Shown piece by piece: positions 20,062 to 29,066 of a stretch of DNA of 64,000 nt. Where the stretch lies: assembly GCF_000685275.1 (NCBI RefSeq), contig NZ_ARYK01000009.1, positions 61,530 to 125,529 of the forward strand, given 5' to 3'. Made by a program: the position numbers and the translations under genes. Within the stretch, counting starts at the first letter, position 1, and each line of letters begins with the position of its first letter. The notes beneath the pieces are model-generated. The model was not told where the DNA came from. It did not search any database and saw only the letters and a list, made by a program, of their open reading frames with translations. Source of the DNA: Hyphomonas johnsonii MHS-2. Lineage in GTDB: Bacteria; Pseudomonadota; Alphaproteobacteria; Caulobacterales; Hyphomonadaceae.

Positions 20062-20649
20062 CTACCTGATCACGCCACAGGCAACGCGGGCACCGGCGCC
20101 GCCGATTGGTTGGCTCAGTGCGTCGTCCTCACCCGTGTGGATCAGGATTGCCGATCCGTCCGCGTCAGTCAGGTCCGACATCTGGGTCAAATTCGTGAAG
20201 GCCTCATAGCCACCGGACCCATCGGCCGCGATCCAGATATTGGGAATGTCGCCGCCCTCGGGCCCTTTCGGGTTGAGCAGGCCGTGGCCCCCGTCGATCT
20301 TGCCGACATGGCCGCCAGAGGCCTTGAACGTGCCGACATCCGAGCAGTCACCCACCGTGTGCAGGTGCAGCCCGTGCCATCCCGGCGTTAGGCCGCCCGG
20401 CGCGATTTCGACGCGGATCAGGATACCGTTCGGCCCGCCAATCAGGTTGGCCGTGCCGATATCGCTTCCGTCGACGCCCACAATTGCTGCGGTTGACCGC
20501 ATCATGGATGGAATCACGCCGTCCGCAGGGCCCGGCAGGTCCGCAGGCGCGGGCGGCGGTGTTTCAGGCATCTCCTGGGGCTGGGCTGCCTCCTGGCTGC
20601 AGGCAGCCAGGGCAAGGGCGAAGGCGGCGAGGGAAAGGCGCTCGAGCAT
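20062..20649 (-). CDS. sodC: Superoxide dismutase [Cu-Zn], lipoprotein
   Basis: The 195-residue periplasmic enzyme dismutates superoxide. A lipoprotein signal ends in LALAACS (Cys17), then a Pro/Ala-rich linker of about 25 residues leads to the beta-barrel. Metal ligands are visible as His95 and His97 in WHGLHLHTVGDC, further histidines at 114 and 122 in the GGHVGKIDGGHG segment, and His171 in ILIHTGEDD. Cys102 and Cys191 can form the family disulphide. The C-terminal GARVACGVI is conserved. The ATG at 20649 has GGAGA nine bases upstream; the longer frame to 20688 lacks a ribosome site. It converges on the kinase gene with a seven-base gap. Confidence 0.93.
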   Translation of the reverse strand: MLERLSLAAFALALAACSQEAAQPQEMPETPPPAPADLPGPADGVIPSMMRSTAAIVGVDGSDIGTANLIGGPNGILIRVEIAPGGLTPGWHGLHLHTVGDCSDVGTFKASGGHVGKIDGGHGLLNPKGPEGGDIPNIWIAADGSGGYEAFTNLTQMSDLTDADGSAILIHTGEDDALSQPIGGAGARVACGVIR

Positions 20650-20719
20650 GGTGGGTCTCCTGTCGATCTTGTTCCTGTTATAGGGCACAACGTGAGGATT
20701 GCAGGAGGAGTTTCAATAA

Positions 20720-21448
20720 TTGCGCGACCGGGCCGATAAAATTCTTGTGTCGCTCGGCCATTTTGACAGTCGGGCGAGCGCCCGCGCCGCCATCGAGGCC
20801 GGATTGGTCACGGCTGATGGCGCGCTCGTGTCAAAACCTGCGCAGATATTGTCTGCCGACCAGGCGATTCTCGCCGCGCCGGTTCATCCCTACGTCTCGC
20901 GGGGTGGCCTGAAACTGTCCCACGCGCTTGATGCCTTCGGGGTCGCCCCGGCGGGCCGGTACTGCCTCGACATCGGCGCCTCCACAGGCGGGTTCACGCA
21001 AGTGCTGCTGGAGCGCGGCGCGGCGCACGTGACAGCCGTGGATGTCGGTCGCGGGCAGTTGCACGCCTCCCTCCACGCCGATCCGCGCATCACGTCGCTG
21101 GAGGCGACCGATGCCCGCGCACTCTTGCCAACAATGCTGGCGCGCGCGCCAGACCTGCTGGTGTGCGATGCCAGCTTCATCGCGTTGGAAAAACTGCTGG
21201 ACGTCCCGCTCGGCCTCGCCGCGCCGCAGGCCGTGTTTGTCGGCTTGTTCAAGCCGCAATTCCAGGTCGGCCGCACACATGTCGGCAAGGGCGGCGTCGT
21301 TACTGATACCGAGGCATCAGACCGCGCTGCCGAAGCGTTCGGTGTGTGGATGAACGAAAAAGGCTGGCCCATCCATGCCTGGACGGCCAGCCCGATTTCC
21401 GGCGGTGACGGCAACGCCGAGCGCCTGTTTTACGCGATCAGGGCCTAG
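20720..21448 (+). CDS. tlyA: TlyA-family rRNA 2'-O-methyltransferase
   Basis: The 242-residue protein has an N-terminal S4 RNA-binding domain (residues 3-60) and an FtsJ/RrmJ-type methyltransferase domain. SAM motif I reads CLDIGASTGGFT near 83-94, preceded by YVSRGGLKL, with VCDASFIAL and GLFKPQFQVG following. TlyA proteins methylate cytidines in 16S and 23S rRNA, and some were called haemolysins. Start is TTG at 20720, supported by a strong AGGAGGAG nine bases upstream. Its TAG stop shares the palindrome CTAG (21445-21448) with the stop of the convergent gene. Confidence 0.9.
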   Translation: MRDRADKILVSLGHFDSRASARAAIEAGLVTADGALVSKPAQILSADQAILAAPVHPYVSRGGLKLSHALDAFGVAPAGRYCLDIGASTGGFTQVLLERGAAHVTAVDVGRGQLHASLHADPRITSLEATDARALLPTMLARAPDLLVCDASFIALEKLLDVPLGLAAPQAVFVGLFKPQFQVGRTHVGKGGVVTDTEASDRAAEAFGVWMNEKGWPIHAWTASPISGGDGNAERLFYAIRA

Positions 21449-22245
21449 TACCCGTAAAGCTCTTCGCCCTGCGCGCGGTCATCGACGACGCGCCATGTTT
21501 CGGTCGGGCTGTTGCGACAGGCGGGTACGTGGCCACCGCCCTGGTAGATCATCCGGCATTCCTGCTGGGAATAGGCAGCGTTGGCCTGGTAGCCGGCGTC
21601 GTAATTGCCCTGGTCGGGATAATATCCCTGGTCATCATAGCCTGGGCCCGGATAACCGGATGCCGGGTAGGACGAGGCCGGATACGTGCGCGCAGGCGGC
21701 GACGAGTACGGATAGCCAGGCTGTTGCATGACACCCGGTCCGCCATAGAGCCCGTCAGTCGTGCGCGGAATGGAGTCGCCCTGGTAGGCACCGCCATTAT
21801 AGGTGTTTCCGCGATAGCCACCCGCTGGCTGGTAAGGCGTCGGGCCGGCCGACCGGCAATTCGCGCTGGAGCTTGCGGCCATTTCGCTGCCTGCCAGGCC
21901 GCCGACGACAGCGCCGAGCAGGGCACCGACCACGACCTGGTCGCTATTGTCGCTGCTGCGGTGGCGGTTGTAGCCGCGATAATGCCCGCGGTGCCTGCGG
22001 TGGCCGCGACGATAATCATCGCCGCTGTCGATATTGTTGCCGATGGCGCCGCCGATCAGGCCACCGATGAGTGCGCCCGCGACGCCGCCTGCAAGCTTGT
22101 CGTCGCTGCGCTGGCGCTCGCACGCTGAATTTTGGGATTCGTAGCCATAGCCGTAGCTATTGTCATAGCCCTGTGCGGCTGCGGTGCCGGGGATCGCCAG
22201 CGCCAATGCGGCGGCAGCTCCCGCGAGAAGCGATCGTTTCATCAT
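21445..22245 (-). CDS. Glycine-zipper surface-antigen-like envelope protein
   Basis: The 266-residue exported protein has a signal peptide ending near residue 25 (GTAAAQG). Two glycine-zipper membrane segments follow: LAGGVAGALIGGLIGGAIG near 51-69 and VVVGALLGAVVGGLAG near 104-119, separated by an Arg/His-rich linker. The rest is a Tyr/Gly/Pro-rich low-complexity region with repeated YPASxYPxxGY-like units, then a cysteine-containing C-terminal domain. It resembles the 17-kDa surface antigen and YMGG families of envelope proteins, whose function is structural or stress related. Two adjacent ATGs (22245, 22242) follow a GGAGA site. It overlaps tlyA by four bases at the stop. Confidence 0.75.
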   Translation of the reverse strand: MMKRSLLAGAAAALALAIPGTAAAQGYDNSYGYGYESQNSACERQRSDDKLAGGVAGALIGGLIGGAIGNNIDSGDDYRRGHRRHRGHYRGYNRHRSSDNSDQVVVGALLGAVVGGLAGSEMAASSSANCRSAGPTPYQPAGGYRGNTYNGGAYQGDSIPRTTDGLYGGPGVMQQPGYPYSSPPARTYPASSYPASGYPGPGYDDQGYYPDQGNYDAGYQANAAYSQQECRMIYQGGGHVPACRNSPTETWRVVDDRAQGEELYGY

Positions 22246-22306
22246 CGCGTGTCTCCTCTATGGCAGGCACGATGCCGCCAGTCTGACCCGCAACATGGCA
22301 GGGCCT

Positions 22307-22324
22307 ACCTGAACCGAACCTGAA
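22307..22324 (-). promoter_or_regulatory. Direct repeat TTCAGGT-N4-TTCAGGT, likely OmpR-family response-regulator site
   Basis: Read on the minus strand, two identical heptamers with an 11-base period lie 62 bases ahead of the glycine-zipper gene. The spacing of one helical turn is typical of tandem binding by OmpR-type regulators. It sits about where a -35 element would be. Confidence 0.55.
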
Positions 22325-22362
22325 GGCTGGACGGTCCTTCGGCAGCGCCCCATATTGGGGGC

Positions 22363-23436
22363 ATGGGACTATTGGACATCGCCTCGAAGACTGCTGCCCG
22401 TGCGCGCTATGCTGCAGAACAGGGCATCCGTTCGGCCTGGTATGGGGCCCAGATGTCGGCAGCGCGCCGCAAGGCATCCGGCTTCAACCGCCCGGGCGAA
22501 CCCACATTCAGCCCGACACGCGGCACGCCGGACATGGCGGCGCTGCGCAAGGCCTGGTTTGATCTCTTCATCCAGGACCGGCTGAACGCCGAAGCCGGGC
22601 TTTATCCGCCGCCTCACGACCTGCGCGTGCGCGACCTGCCGCGCGCGCTCAAGTCTGCGCGGGCTTTCCGGGAAGACGTCGCGGAGGTCGACCGGCGCCG
22701 GCTGGAGCGCAATGGCACCGAAATCCGCGAAACCCTGCCGGAAGGCTCCAACCGCTATCCGGACTATTACCGCCAGAACTTCCATTTCCAGTCCGGCGGC
22801 TGGTTCACCGACGAAAGCGCACAGCTCTACGACACACAGGTCGAGGCGCTGTTCACGGGCACTGCCGACGCCATGCGCCGGGCCGCCCTGGCCGAGATTT
22901 CGCGGGAATTGAAGGGCAGGGACCAGCGCGGCGTGCAATTGCTGGACCTCGCCTGCGGAAACGGTCGTTTCCTGTCGCGCGTCATGGGCATCTATCCACG
23001 CCTTCAGGCACGCGGCCTCGACCTGTCACCAAGCTATACCGAGGCCGCTCGCAAGCGCCTTGCGCGCTGGCCCCAGGTCGAGGTGCTGCACGAGGCAGCC
23101 GAAGCCATGCCGCTCGCCGATTCCAGCCTGGATATCGTCGTCTCGATCTTCCTGTTCCATGAATTGCCGCCGGAGATCCGCACCCGGGTGCTGTCCGAAA
23201 CCGCTCGCGTGCTGAAGCCGGGTGGCCTGTTCATCCTTGCCGACAGCACGCAGTTCGGGGATTACCCGGAAATGGACGGCCTGCTCGAATATTTCCCGCA
23301 CGGTTTTCACGAGCCGTATTATGAAACCTACCTGGCCTGGGACAAGGCAGCAGCCTGCGAAACGGCCGGGCTCGTGAAAGAGCGCGAAACACTCGCCTTC
23401 CTCACCAAGGTCACCACCTGGCGCAAGCCCGGCTAG
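22363..23436 (+). CDS. Class I SAM-dependent methyltransferase
   Basis: The 357-residue protein has a long N-terminal region of about 190 residues rich in Arg, with an [18 protein letters not shown] segment. A methyltransferase domain follows: motif [14 protein letters not shown] near 190-202, [33 protein letters not shown] and a [13 protein letters not shown] motif. This is the UbiE/COQ5-like fold acting on a small molecule. The N-terminal part is not recognisable, and the substrate is unknown. No good ribosome site precedes the ATG. Its stop shares CTAG with aroC (23433-23436). Confidence 0.8.
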   Translation: MGLLDIASKTAARARYAAEQGIRSAWYGAQMSAARRKASGFNRPGEPTFSPTRGTPDMAALRKAWFDLFIQDRLNAEAGLYPPPHDLRVRDLPRALKSARAFREDVAEVDRRRLERNGTEIRETLPEGSNRYPDYYRQNFHFQSGGWFTDESAQLYDTQVEALFTGTADAMRRAALAEISRELKGRDQRGVQLLDLACGNGRFLSRVMGIYPRLQARGLDLSPSYTEAARKRLARWPQVEVLHEAAEAMPLADSSLDIVVSIFLFHELPPEIRTRVLSETARVLKPGGLFILADSTQFGDYPEMDGLLEYFPHGFHEPYYETYLAWDKAAACETAGLVKERETLAFLTKVTTWRKPG

Positions 23437-24524
23437 CGCCCCGTCTGGCCCCGGTGGCGCAGCTTGGCGTCGGCCAGCACACAGGCCATCATCGCTTCGG
23501 CCACGGGCACTGCACGGATACCGACACAAGGATCGTGACGGCCCTTGGTGCGCACATCCACGTCCTCGCCTTCACGGGTTACGGACTTCACTTCGTTGAG
23601 GATGGAAGACGTCGGCTTCACGGCAATCCGCACGACCAGGTCCTGGCCGGTCGAAATGCCGCCTGCGACACCGCCATTATTGTTGGCAAGGAACCGCACG
23701 CCTTCATTGCCGCTGCGCATCTCGTCGGCATTCTGCTCGCCGCTGAAAGCAGCTGCCGCAAAACCCGCGCCGATCTCGACACCCTTGACCGCGTTGATGC
23801 TCATCATCGCCTCGGCGAGTTCCGCGTCGAGCTTGCCATAGACGGGCGCGCCCCAGCCGGCCGGAACCCCGCTGGCCTGCACTTCGACAATCGCGCCGGC
23901 CGAACTGCCGGCCTTGCGCGTGGCGTCGAGGAAGGCCTCCCATTGCGCCGCCATGTCCTTGTCAGGGCACCAGAACGGATTTTGACCAACCTGATCCCAG
24001 TCCCATTTCGCGCGGTCGATCGCGTGCGGCCCGATCTGCACCACGGCGCCGCGGATGGTCACACCACCCCCCAGCGCACACCTTGCCACCGCCCCCGCTG
24101 CAACCCTGGCAGCGGTCTCCCGCGCACTCGACCGGCCGCCGCCGCGATAGTCCCGCACGCCATATTTGGCATCATAGGAGAAATCGGCATGGCCGGGCCG
24201 GTAACGGTCGCGGATTTCGGAATAGTCCTTGGAGCGCTGGTCGGTGTTCTCGATCATCAGCGAAATCGGTGTCCCGGTCGTCACCGGCCCACCGGTGCGG
24301 TCATCCTCGAACACGCCGGACAGGATCTTCACCGCATCCGCCTCCTGGCGCTGCGTCACGAAACGTGACGTGCCGGGGCGGCGCTTGTCCAGAAAGCCCT
24401 GAATCCATTCGGGAGTCAGCGCCAATCCGGGCGGGCAGCCATCGATCACGCAGCCGAGCGCCGGCCCGTGGCTTTCCCCCCAGGTCGTGACGCGGAACAA
24501 ATGGCCGAATGTGTTGTGTGACAT
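23433..24524 (-). CDS. aroC: Chorismate synthase
   Basis: The 363-residue enzyme converts 5-enolpyruvylshikimate-3-phosphate to chorismate, the last step of the shikimate pathway, using reduced FMN. Signatures include [20 protein letters not shown] at the start, [11 protein letters not shown], the [14 protein letters not shown] block and [20 protein letters not shown]. Length and motifs are standard. It is divergent from pdxH, and the candidate -35 of pdxH overlaps the aroC start codon. Confidence 0.98.
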   Translation of the reverse strand: MSHNTFGHLFRVTTWGESHGPALGCVIDGCPPGLALTPEWIQGFLDKRRPGTSRFVTQRQEADAVKILSGVFEDDRTGGPVTTGTPISLMIENTDQRSKDYSEIRDRYRPGHADFSYDAKYGVRDYRGGGRSSARETAARVAAGAVARCALGGGVTIRGAVVQIGPHAIDRAKWDWDQVGQNPFWCPDKDMAAQWEAFLDATRKAGSSAGAIVEVQASGVPAGWGAPVYGKLDAELAEAMMSINAVKGVEIGAGFAAAAFSGEQNADEMRSGNEGVRFLANNNGGVAGGISTGQDLVVRIAVKPTSSILNEVKSVTREGEDVDVRTKGRHDPCVGIRAVPVAEAMMACVLADAKLRHRGQTGR

Positions 24525-24548
24525 GAAGTGTCGCAGCCCTCGTATAAT
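24518..24548 (+). promoter_or_regulatory. Candidate pdxH promoter
   Basis: A perfect TATAAT (24543-24548) follows GTGACA (24518-24523) at 19 bases. It lies between the divergent aroC and pdxH starts, with the -35 overlapping the aroC ATG. The predicted 5' leader of pdxH would be about 50 bases. Confidence 0.5.
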
Positions 24549-24604
24549 CTCGCTGCGTCCTATATGAAAACGTGAAGCCTAACAAATCCGCAAAAGGGCC
24601 TGAT

Positions 24605-25261
24605 ATGTCGTCAACCATCATTCCGCCCACCCCGAGCGCCGCCGACTATTCCGCAGGCCATGACCGCCCGCTGATCCCCGTGCACGATGATCCCATTGCC
24701 TTCTTCCAGCAATGGATGACCGAAGCGCGTGCCGAAGAGTTGAATGATTCCAATGCGATGTCGCTGGCGACGGTCGATTCGAATGGCATGCCGGACGTCA
24801 GGATCGTTCTGCTCAAGGGCGTGTCGGACGCGGGCTTTTCCTTCTTCACGAACCTCGAGAGCCAGAAAGGCGTGCAGCTCGCCGCCAATCCCCGCGCGGC
24901 ACTCTGCCTGCACTGGAAAAGCCTGCGCCGGCAGGTCCGCATTCGCGGTACCATTACCCGCGTGTCCGACGCCGAAGCCGACGCCTATTTCGCCTCCCGC
25001 GCCGCCCAGAGCCGGATCAGCGCCATCGCCTCGGACCAGTCGCGGCCCCTGCCGGACCGCGCCATGTTCGAACAACGCATCGCCGAAGTCTCCGAAGTCT
25101 ACGGCGACGGCCCGGACATTCCCCGCCCGGACTTCTGGGGCGGGTTCCGCCTGGCGCCGACCGAGATCGAGTTCTGGCAGGACCAGGCCTTCCGCATGCA
25201 CGACCGGCTGCGCTACATGCGCGACGACGCAGGCTGGACGACGGTGCGCCTCTACCCCTGA
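24605..25261 (+). CDS. pdxH: Pyridoxamine 5'-phosphate oxidase
   Basis: The 218-residue FMN enzyme oxidises pyridoxine or pyridoxamine 5'-phosphate to pyridoxal 5'-phosphate. Family marks include SLATVDSNGMPDVRIVLLKG, FFTNLESQKGVQLAANPRAA, LHWKSLRRQVRIRGTI and the C-terminal EFWQ...RMHDR...W block that binds FMN and substrate. The ATG at 24605 has AAGGG eight bases upstream and is preferred over the GTG at 24572. It overlaps the convergent DUF1330-like gene by ten bases. Confidence 0.96.
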   Translation: MSSTIIPPTPSAADYSAGHDRPLIPVHDDPIAFFQQWMTEARAEELNDSNAMSLATVDSNGMPDVRIVLLKGVSDAGFSFFTNLESQKGVQLAANPRAALCLHWKSLRRQVRIRGTITRVSDAEADAYFASRAAQSRISAIASDQSRPLPDRAMFEQRIAEVSEVYGDGPDIPRPDFWGGFRLAPTEIEFWQDQAFRMHDRLRYMRDDAGWTTVRLYP

Positions 25262-25701
25262 GGCGCCACCACCTTGAGCGGCAGGAGGCGCGAGTCCTCA
25301 ATGGCGGCCGTGCGATGCCCTGTGCCCGCCATGTAGGCTCCGTCCTGCTCGAAGGAGAGGAAGGTTTCCGTGTCTTTCTGGCGCACCAGCATGACCAGGT
25401 CCCAGCGTTCGTCAGGCGGGCCGATCAGAAACGCACCGCCTTCCGCGACCAGGTCGAGATGTCCGCCGCTTGCGGCCAGGAAGGGCCGGGTATGGGCGAT
25501 GTAGCGGTCATAGGCTTCGCGGCCAGAGATCGGTGTTTCCGGCGCCAGTTCAGGTGCGCCGGAATAATCCGCCGTTTCGCGCAGCCGCAGGAGGTTGAGC
25601 ATCACCACCTCGCCGTCGATGCCACGCAGGATGAAGTCGCGGCCAGCCGCCATCGTCGGAGCGAGACAGGCTGGCCGCGGGGTGGTGCTTGAAACAGTCA
25701 T
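25252..25701 (-). CDS. DUF1330-like dimeric alpha-beta barrel protein
   Basis: The 149-residue cytoplasmic protein contains VVMLNLLRLRETADYSG and SGREAYDRYIAHTRPFLAASGG, followed by RWDLVMLVRQKDTETFLSF. This is the pattern of the DUF1330/NIPSNAP-like ferredoxin-fold group, which has no agreed function. It lies one base after the stop of the Glyoxalase_8-like gene and has no ribosome site of its own, so it is probably translated by re-initiation as the second gene of a two-gene operon. Confidence 0.65.
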   Translation of the reverse strand: MTVSSTTPRPACLAPTMAAGRDFILRGIDGEVVMLNLLRLRETADYSGAPELAPETPISGREAYDRYIAHTRPFLAASGGHLDLVAEGGAFLIGPPDERWDLVMLVRQKDTETFLSFEQDGAYMAGTGHRTAAIEDSRLLPLKVVAPQG

Positions 25702-25702
25702 C

Positions 25703-26152
25703 TCAGACGATCCCGTTCATGACCGACAGCAACCGCATGTGCGGATGGCCATCGCTCGTCTTTGACCACGAGCTGCCATCGTCGGCGATCGTGGCCCTGA
25801 CGCGCTGGCGGTAGGCCGAGAAGGACTCGAATTCGACGACATCCACGGGCTCGTCGAAATGCAGGGTCACTTCAAAGGCCGAGCCGCCACCAATGTCGCG
25901 CACCGCGAGAACGACGCCCTCGAACGGCTTCTTGAGGTAGAGGCCGCTGACCCGGTCGCCGACCTGCACGGGCACTTCCGGCAGGTTGGACAGGCGGGCC
26001 GAGGCGGTGTTCCAGTCACGGTAGCCGAGTTCGGCTGCGACACGTTCAAGCGCGGCGGAGTGGGAGATTGCATGTCCGGCAAGTGTTTCCACTGCACGGA
26101 TTTCGCGCGCCCGGGCTTTCGCCTGTTCGCGCGTATTGATCGAGGGTGACAT
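25703..26152 (-). CDS. Glyoxalase-superfamily-like small protein (Glyoxalase_8-like)
   Basis: The 149-residue protein starts with a helical AKARAREIRAVETLAGH segment and an ISHSAALERVAAELGYRDWNTASARL block. That block is shared by proteins annotated as glyoxalase superfamily protein and by some ankyrin-like plasmid proteins. The second half is a small beta-rich domain with VGDRVSGLYLKKPFEGVVL. No metal-binding triad can be identified, so catalysis is uncertain. AAAGGAT precedes the ATG, and a TTGACG hexamer lies about 37 bases upstream on the minus strand. It is first of a pair with the DUF1330-like gene. The 203 bases between it and the phosphodiesterase gene hold nothing else I recognise. 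Confidence 0.65.
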   Translation of the reverse strand: MSPSINTREQAKARAREIRAVETLAGHAISHSAALERVAAELGYRDWNTASARLSNLPEVPVQVGDRVSGLYLKKPFEGVVLAVRDIGGGSAFEVTLHFDEPVDVVEFESFSAYRQRVRATIADDGSSWSKTSDGHPHMRLLSVMNGIV

Positions 26153-26355
26153 GAGATAGATCCTTTACCGTCATCCAGAAGCGGTCACGTCAACGCGGGA
26201 GCTCGCCTTGCCGCAGGACCGCTGGAAGAGGGTTCAGCATCCTGTAAGTACAGCCGCCCGGGGGCGCCTGTGAGATCTTCACCATCGGGAACGGGCCCCG
26301 GCGAGCGGCAGGTGTCTCAAACCGGTGCCGCACATACGCCCGGATCAGGCTTTCG

Positions 26356-27303
26356 TCAACGCCCGCATTTCTCACGCGCCAGGTCATCCGACGTCAGCGC
26401 GGCCGCAACCCGGTAGGGCTCGTCGGTGGCGAGGAGCACGAGTCCGTCGTCGACGAGGTCCTGGTACTCGCTGGCATCGCCATCAGCCCAATACTGGTCG
26501 TCGAGCCGCTCGCCCTTGCGGCCCAGCGTTCCGAACGCCGACTCGACGCCTTGCTGGGTGTTGCGTGCCCACGCGGCCGCGTCAGGTGAGCCCGTACCGG
26601 TCCAGGCGACCAGCCGCGTGCGGTCGACGCCCCGGTCTTCCAGACGGGCGATGTCCCGCGATCCCCTGGCCGAAGCGGTCAACATGAGATCCGGGTCGGC
26701 AGCCGCAATGGCGGCGGCTTCGTCGTCGGAATAGGAAATCAGCAACACATTGTCGCCCGCGCCGGCCGCGCGTACTGCCGAAGCGATATTGCGGAAACTG
26801 GTCGTCGGCTTGCGGTCGAGTTCGAGGATCGCGCCCGACTGCTTCGCCCAGATCAGGACGTCCGTCAGCTTCGGTGGCGAGAAACGCGTGCGCTTGCCGT
26901 CATTGTCGACCAGCGAAAGGTCGGCCAGGTCAGCCCAGTCCATATCGGCGACATAGCCATTGCCGGTCGTCGTCCGGTTGACGCGGTTATCGTGCATCAG
27001 CACCATCACGCCGTCACGGCTTTCAGCGATGTCGATCTCGAACACCCGGATGCCCTCGGCAAACCCGTGCTGCAACGTCTCAAGGGCGTTTTCCGGATAG
27101 CCCGGTGCCGGACCGCCCCGATGCGCCGCAATCAGCACGCCCCTGTTCTCGCGCACGCAATCGAAATAGGCGGGAAGCGCCAGGGTGGCCTGCGCCTGTG
27201 CCTGCGCGGTCGAGGCCTGGTCGCCGGGTGCCTCGCTGGTGGGCGGCACCCCGCATGCCCCGAGAAGCCATACCGACACTATCAAAGCCGCCGTCCGCAC
27301 CAT
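26356..27303 (-). CDS. Glycerophosphodiester phosphodiesterase family lipoprotein
   Basis: The 315-residue TIM-barrel enzyme should hydrolyse glycerophosphodiesters to glycerol-3-phosphate and an alcohol in the periplasm. The active-site set is present: His61-Arg62 (AHRGG), Glu71-Asn72 (PEN), Glu89 and Asp91 (FEIDIAES), and His104-Asp105 (LMHD). A lipoprotein signal ends at LLGACG (Cys17), followed by an Ala/Gln-rich linker. The start at 27303 is supported by GAGGAG about ten bases upstream; the long frame beyond is antisense to the acyl-CoA synthetase. It is divergent from that synthetase. Confidence 0.9.
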   Translation of the reverse strand: MVRTAALIVSVWLLGACGVPPTSEAPGDQASTAQAQAQATLALPAYFDCVRENRGVLIAAHRGGPAPGYPENALETLQHGFAEGIRVFEIDIAESRDGVMVLMHDNRVNRTTTGNGYVADMDWADLADLSLVDNDGKRTRFSPPKLTDVLIWAKQSGAILELDRKPTTSFRNIASAVRAAGAGDNVLLISYSDDEAAAIAAADPDLMLTASARGSRDIARLEDRGVDRTRLVAWTGTGSPDAAAWARNTQQGVESAFGTLGRKGERLDDQYWADGDASEYQDLVDDGLVLLATDEPYRVAAALTSDDLAREKCGR

Positions 27304-27405
27304 CTTCGCGCTCCTCTTCCTTGCGCTGCAGCAATACCGCGAATACACCAGACCACAACGGAGAAAAGCGGCAGCCTTCGGGGGCCGCACAAAGGAGGAA
27401 TTCGG

Positions 27406-29031
27406 ATGCTGGGCATCATGCAGGACTGGCCACTGACGGTCGACAAGATACTTGAACACGCGAACCAGCAGCACGGCGCGCGCGAAATCATCACGCGCCG
27501 CGTGGAAGGCAACATCGTCCGCACCACGTACGCAGAGCTCTACACGCATGCCAAGCAGGTCTCCAACGCGCTGAAGGACATGAACATCGGTCTCGGTGAC
27601 CGGGTGGCGACGCTGGGCTGGAATTCCGAGCGGCACATGGCGTCCTGGTATGGCACGATGGGTATCGGCGCTGTGCTCCACACGATCAATCCGCGCCTGC
27701 ACCCCGAGCAGATCGCCTGGATCGCCAACCATGCCGAAGACAAGGTCCTGATCTTCGACAAGACCTTCCTGCCGATCGTCGAGTCCATCAAGGGCCTGCT
27801 CGAGACCGTGAAGACATTCGTGATCTATGCTGGCGCCGACACGATGCCCGAGAACTCGCTGGGTGCCATTCCCTTCGACATCTGGATCGACGGACGCTCG
27901 ACCGAGTGCCGCTGGGGCGATTTCCCGGAAGAGACCGCCTGCGGCCTGTGCTACACGTCTGGCACCACCGGTGATCCGAAGGGCGTTCTGTATTCGCACC
28001 GCTCCAACGTCCTGCACACGCTGGTCACCATGTCGAAGGACGCCATGGGCATGGGGTGCGCGGATGTCGTCCTGCCGGTCGTGCCGATGTTCCACGCCAA
28101 TGCATGGGGCCTGGCCCTCAGCTGTCCGGCCACCGGCGCCAACATGGTCATGCCCGGCGCGCAGATGGACGGCGCCTCGATCTATGAACTGCTCGATACC
28201 GAGAAGGTCACGATCACGGCAGCGGTGCCGACGGTGTGGCTGATGCTGCTGAACTACCTCGAGGAAAACAATCTGAAGCTGCCGTACCTCAATCGGGTGA
28301 TCATCGGCGGTTCGGCTATCCCCGAGAAGATCCTCCGGGCCTTCGAACAGGACTTCGAGGTCGATGTTGTCCACGCCTGGGGCATGACCGAAACGTCGCC
28401 GCTGGGCACGCTGGGCACGCTGCCGCCGCATCTTGTCGACGCCGATGTCGATACACGCATGGCGCAGAAGATGAAGCAGGGCCGCCCGCCCTTCGGTGTC
28501 GAACTGCGCATTGTCGATGACGCAGGCAATGTCCTGCCGCGCGACGGTGTAACGTCGGGCCGCCTCCTGGTTCGCGGCGCGGCGATTGCGGCCGGCTATT
28601 TCAAGGGTGCCGGCGGCGACGTGCTTGACGCCGACGGTTTCTTCGACACGGGCGATGTCGCCAATCTCGACCAGTACGGCACGATGACGATCACCGACCG
28701 GGCCAAGGACGTCATCAAGTCTGGCGGTGAATGGATTTCCTCGATCGATATCGAGAATATTGCAGTCGGCCATGACAAGGTCGCCAATGCAGCGGCGATC
28801 GGTGTCTACCACCCGAAATGGGACGAACGCCCGCTGCTGGTCATCCAGCCGATGCCGGGCGAGACGCCGACCAAGGAAGAGATCCTGAAGTCTCTCGAAG
28901 GCAAGATCGCCAAATGGTGGACGCCCGATGACGTCGCCTTTGTTGACGAGATCCCGCTCGGCGCAACTGGCAAGATCAACAAGCTGGCCCTTCGCAAGAC
29001 GTTCAAGGACTACAAACTACCTACAGCCTGA
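27406..29031 (+). CDS. Acyl-CoA synthetase (AMP-forming), medium/long-chain fatty acid type
   Basis: The 541-residue ANL-superfamily enzyme activates a fatty acid with ATP and CoA. The AMP-binding P-loop is [19 protein letters not shown] near 180-198. The adenylation motif [10 protein letters not shown], the hinge [16 protein letters not shown], and the C-terminal catalytic lysine in [13 protein letters not shown] are all present. Length and the [13 protein letters not shown]...LHTINPRL segment match the FadD3/AlkK-like long- and medium-chain group. A very strong AAAGGAGGA lies seven bases ahead of the ATG. With the dehydrogenase and Baeyer-Villiger enzymes elsewhere in the window it suggests use of fatty acids or alkane-derived substrates. 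Confidence 0.92.
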   Translation: MLGIMQDWPLTVDKILEHANQQHGAREIITRRVEGNIVRTTYAELYTHAKQVSNALKDMNIGLGDRVATLGWNSERHMASWYGTMGIGAVLHTINPRLHPEQIAWIANHAEDKVLIFDKTFLPIVESIKGLLETVKTFVIYAGADTMPENSLGAIPFDIWIDGRSTECRWGDFPEETACGLCYTSGTTGDPKGVLYSHRSNVLHTLVTMSKDAMGMGCADVVLPVVPMFHANAWGLALSCPATGANMVMPGAQMDGASIYELLDTEKVTITAAVPTVWLMLLNYLEENNLKLPYLNRVIIGGSAIPEKILRAFEQDFEVDVVHAWGMTETSPLGTLGTLPPHLVDADVDTRMAQKMKQGRPPFGVELRIVDDAGNVLPRDGVTSGRLLVRGAAIAAGYFKGAGGDVLDADGFFDTGDVANLDQYGTMTITDRAKDVIKSGGEWISSIDIENIAVGHDKVANAAAIGVYHPKWDERPLLVIQPMPGETPTKEEILKSLEGKIAKWWTPDDVAFVDEIPLGATGKINKLALRKTFKDYKLPTA

Positions 29032-29066
29032 ATCACGCAATCCCCCTCGCCGGAAAGGCACCTGCT

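Noticed and set aside
26190..26387. A 65-codon minus-strand frame in the gap before the Glyoxalase_8-like gene.
   Set aside because: No ribosome site, no domain, and it overlaps the end of the phosphodiesterase gene.
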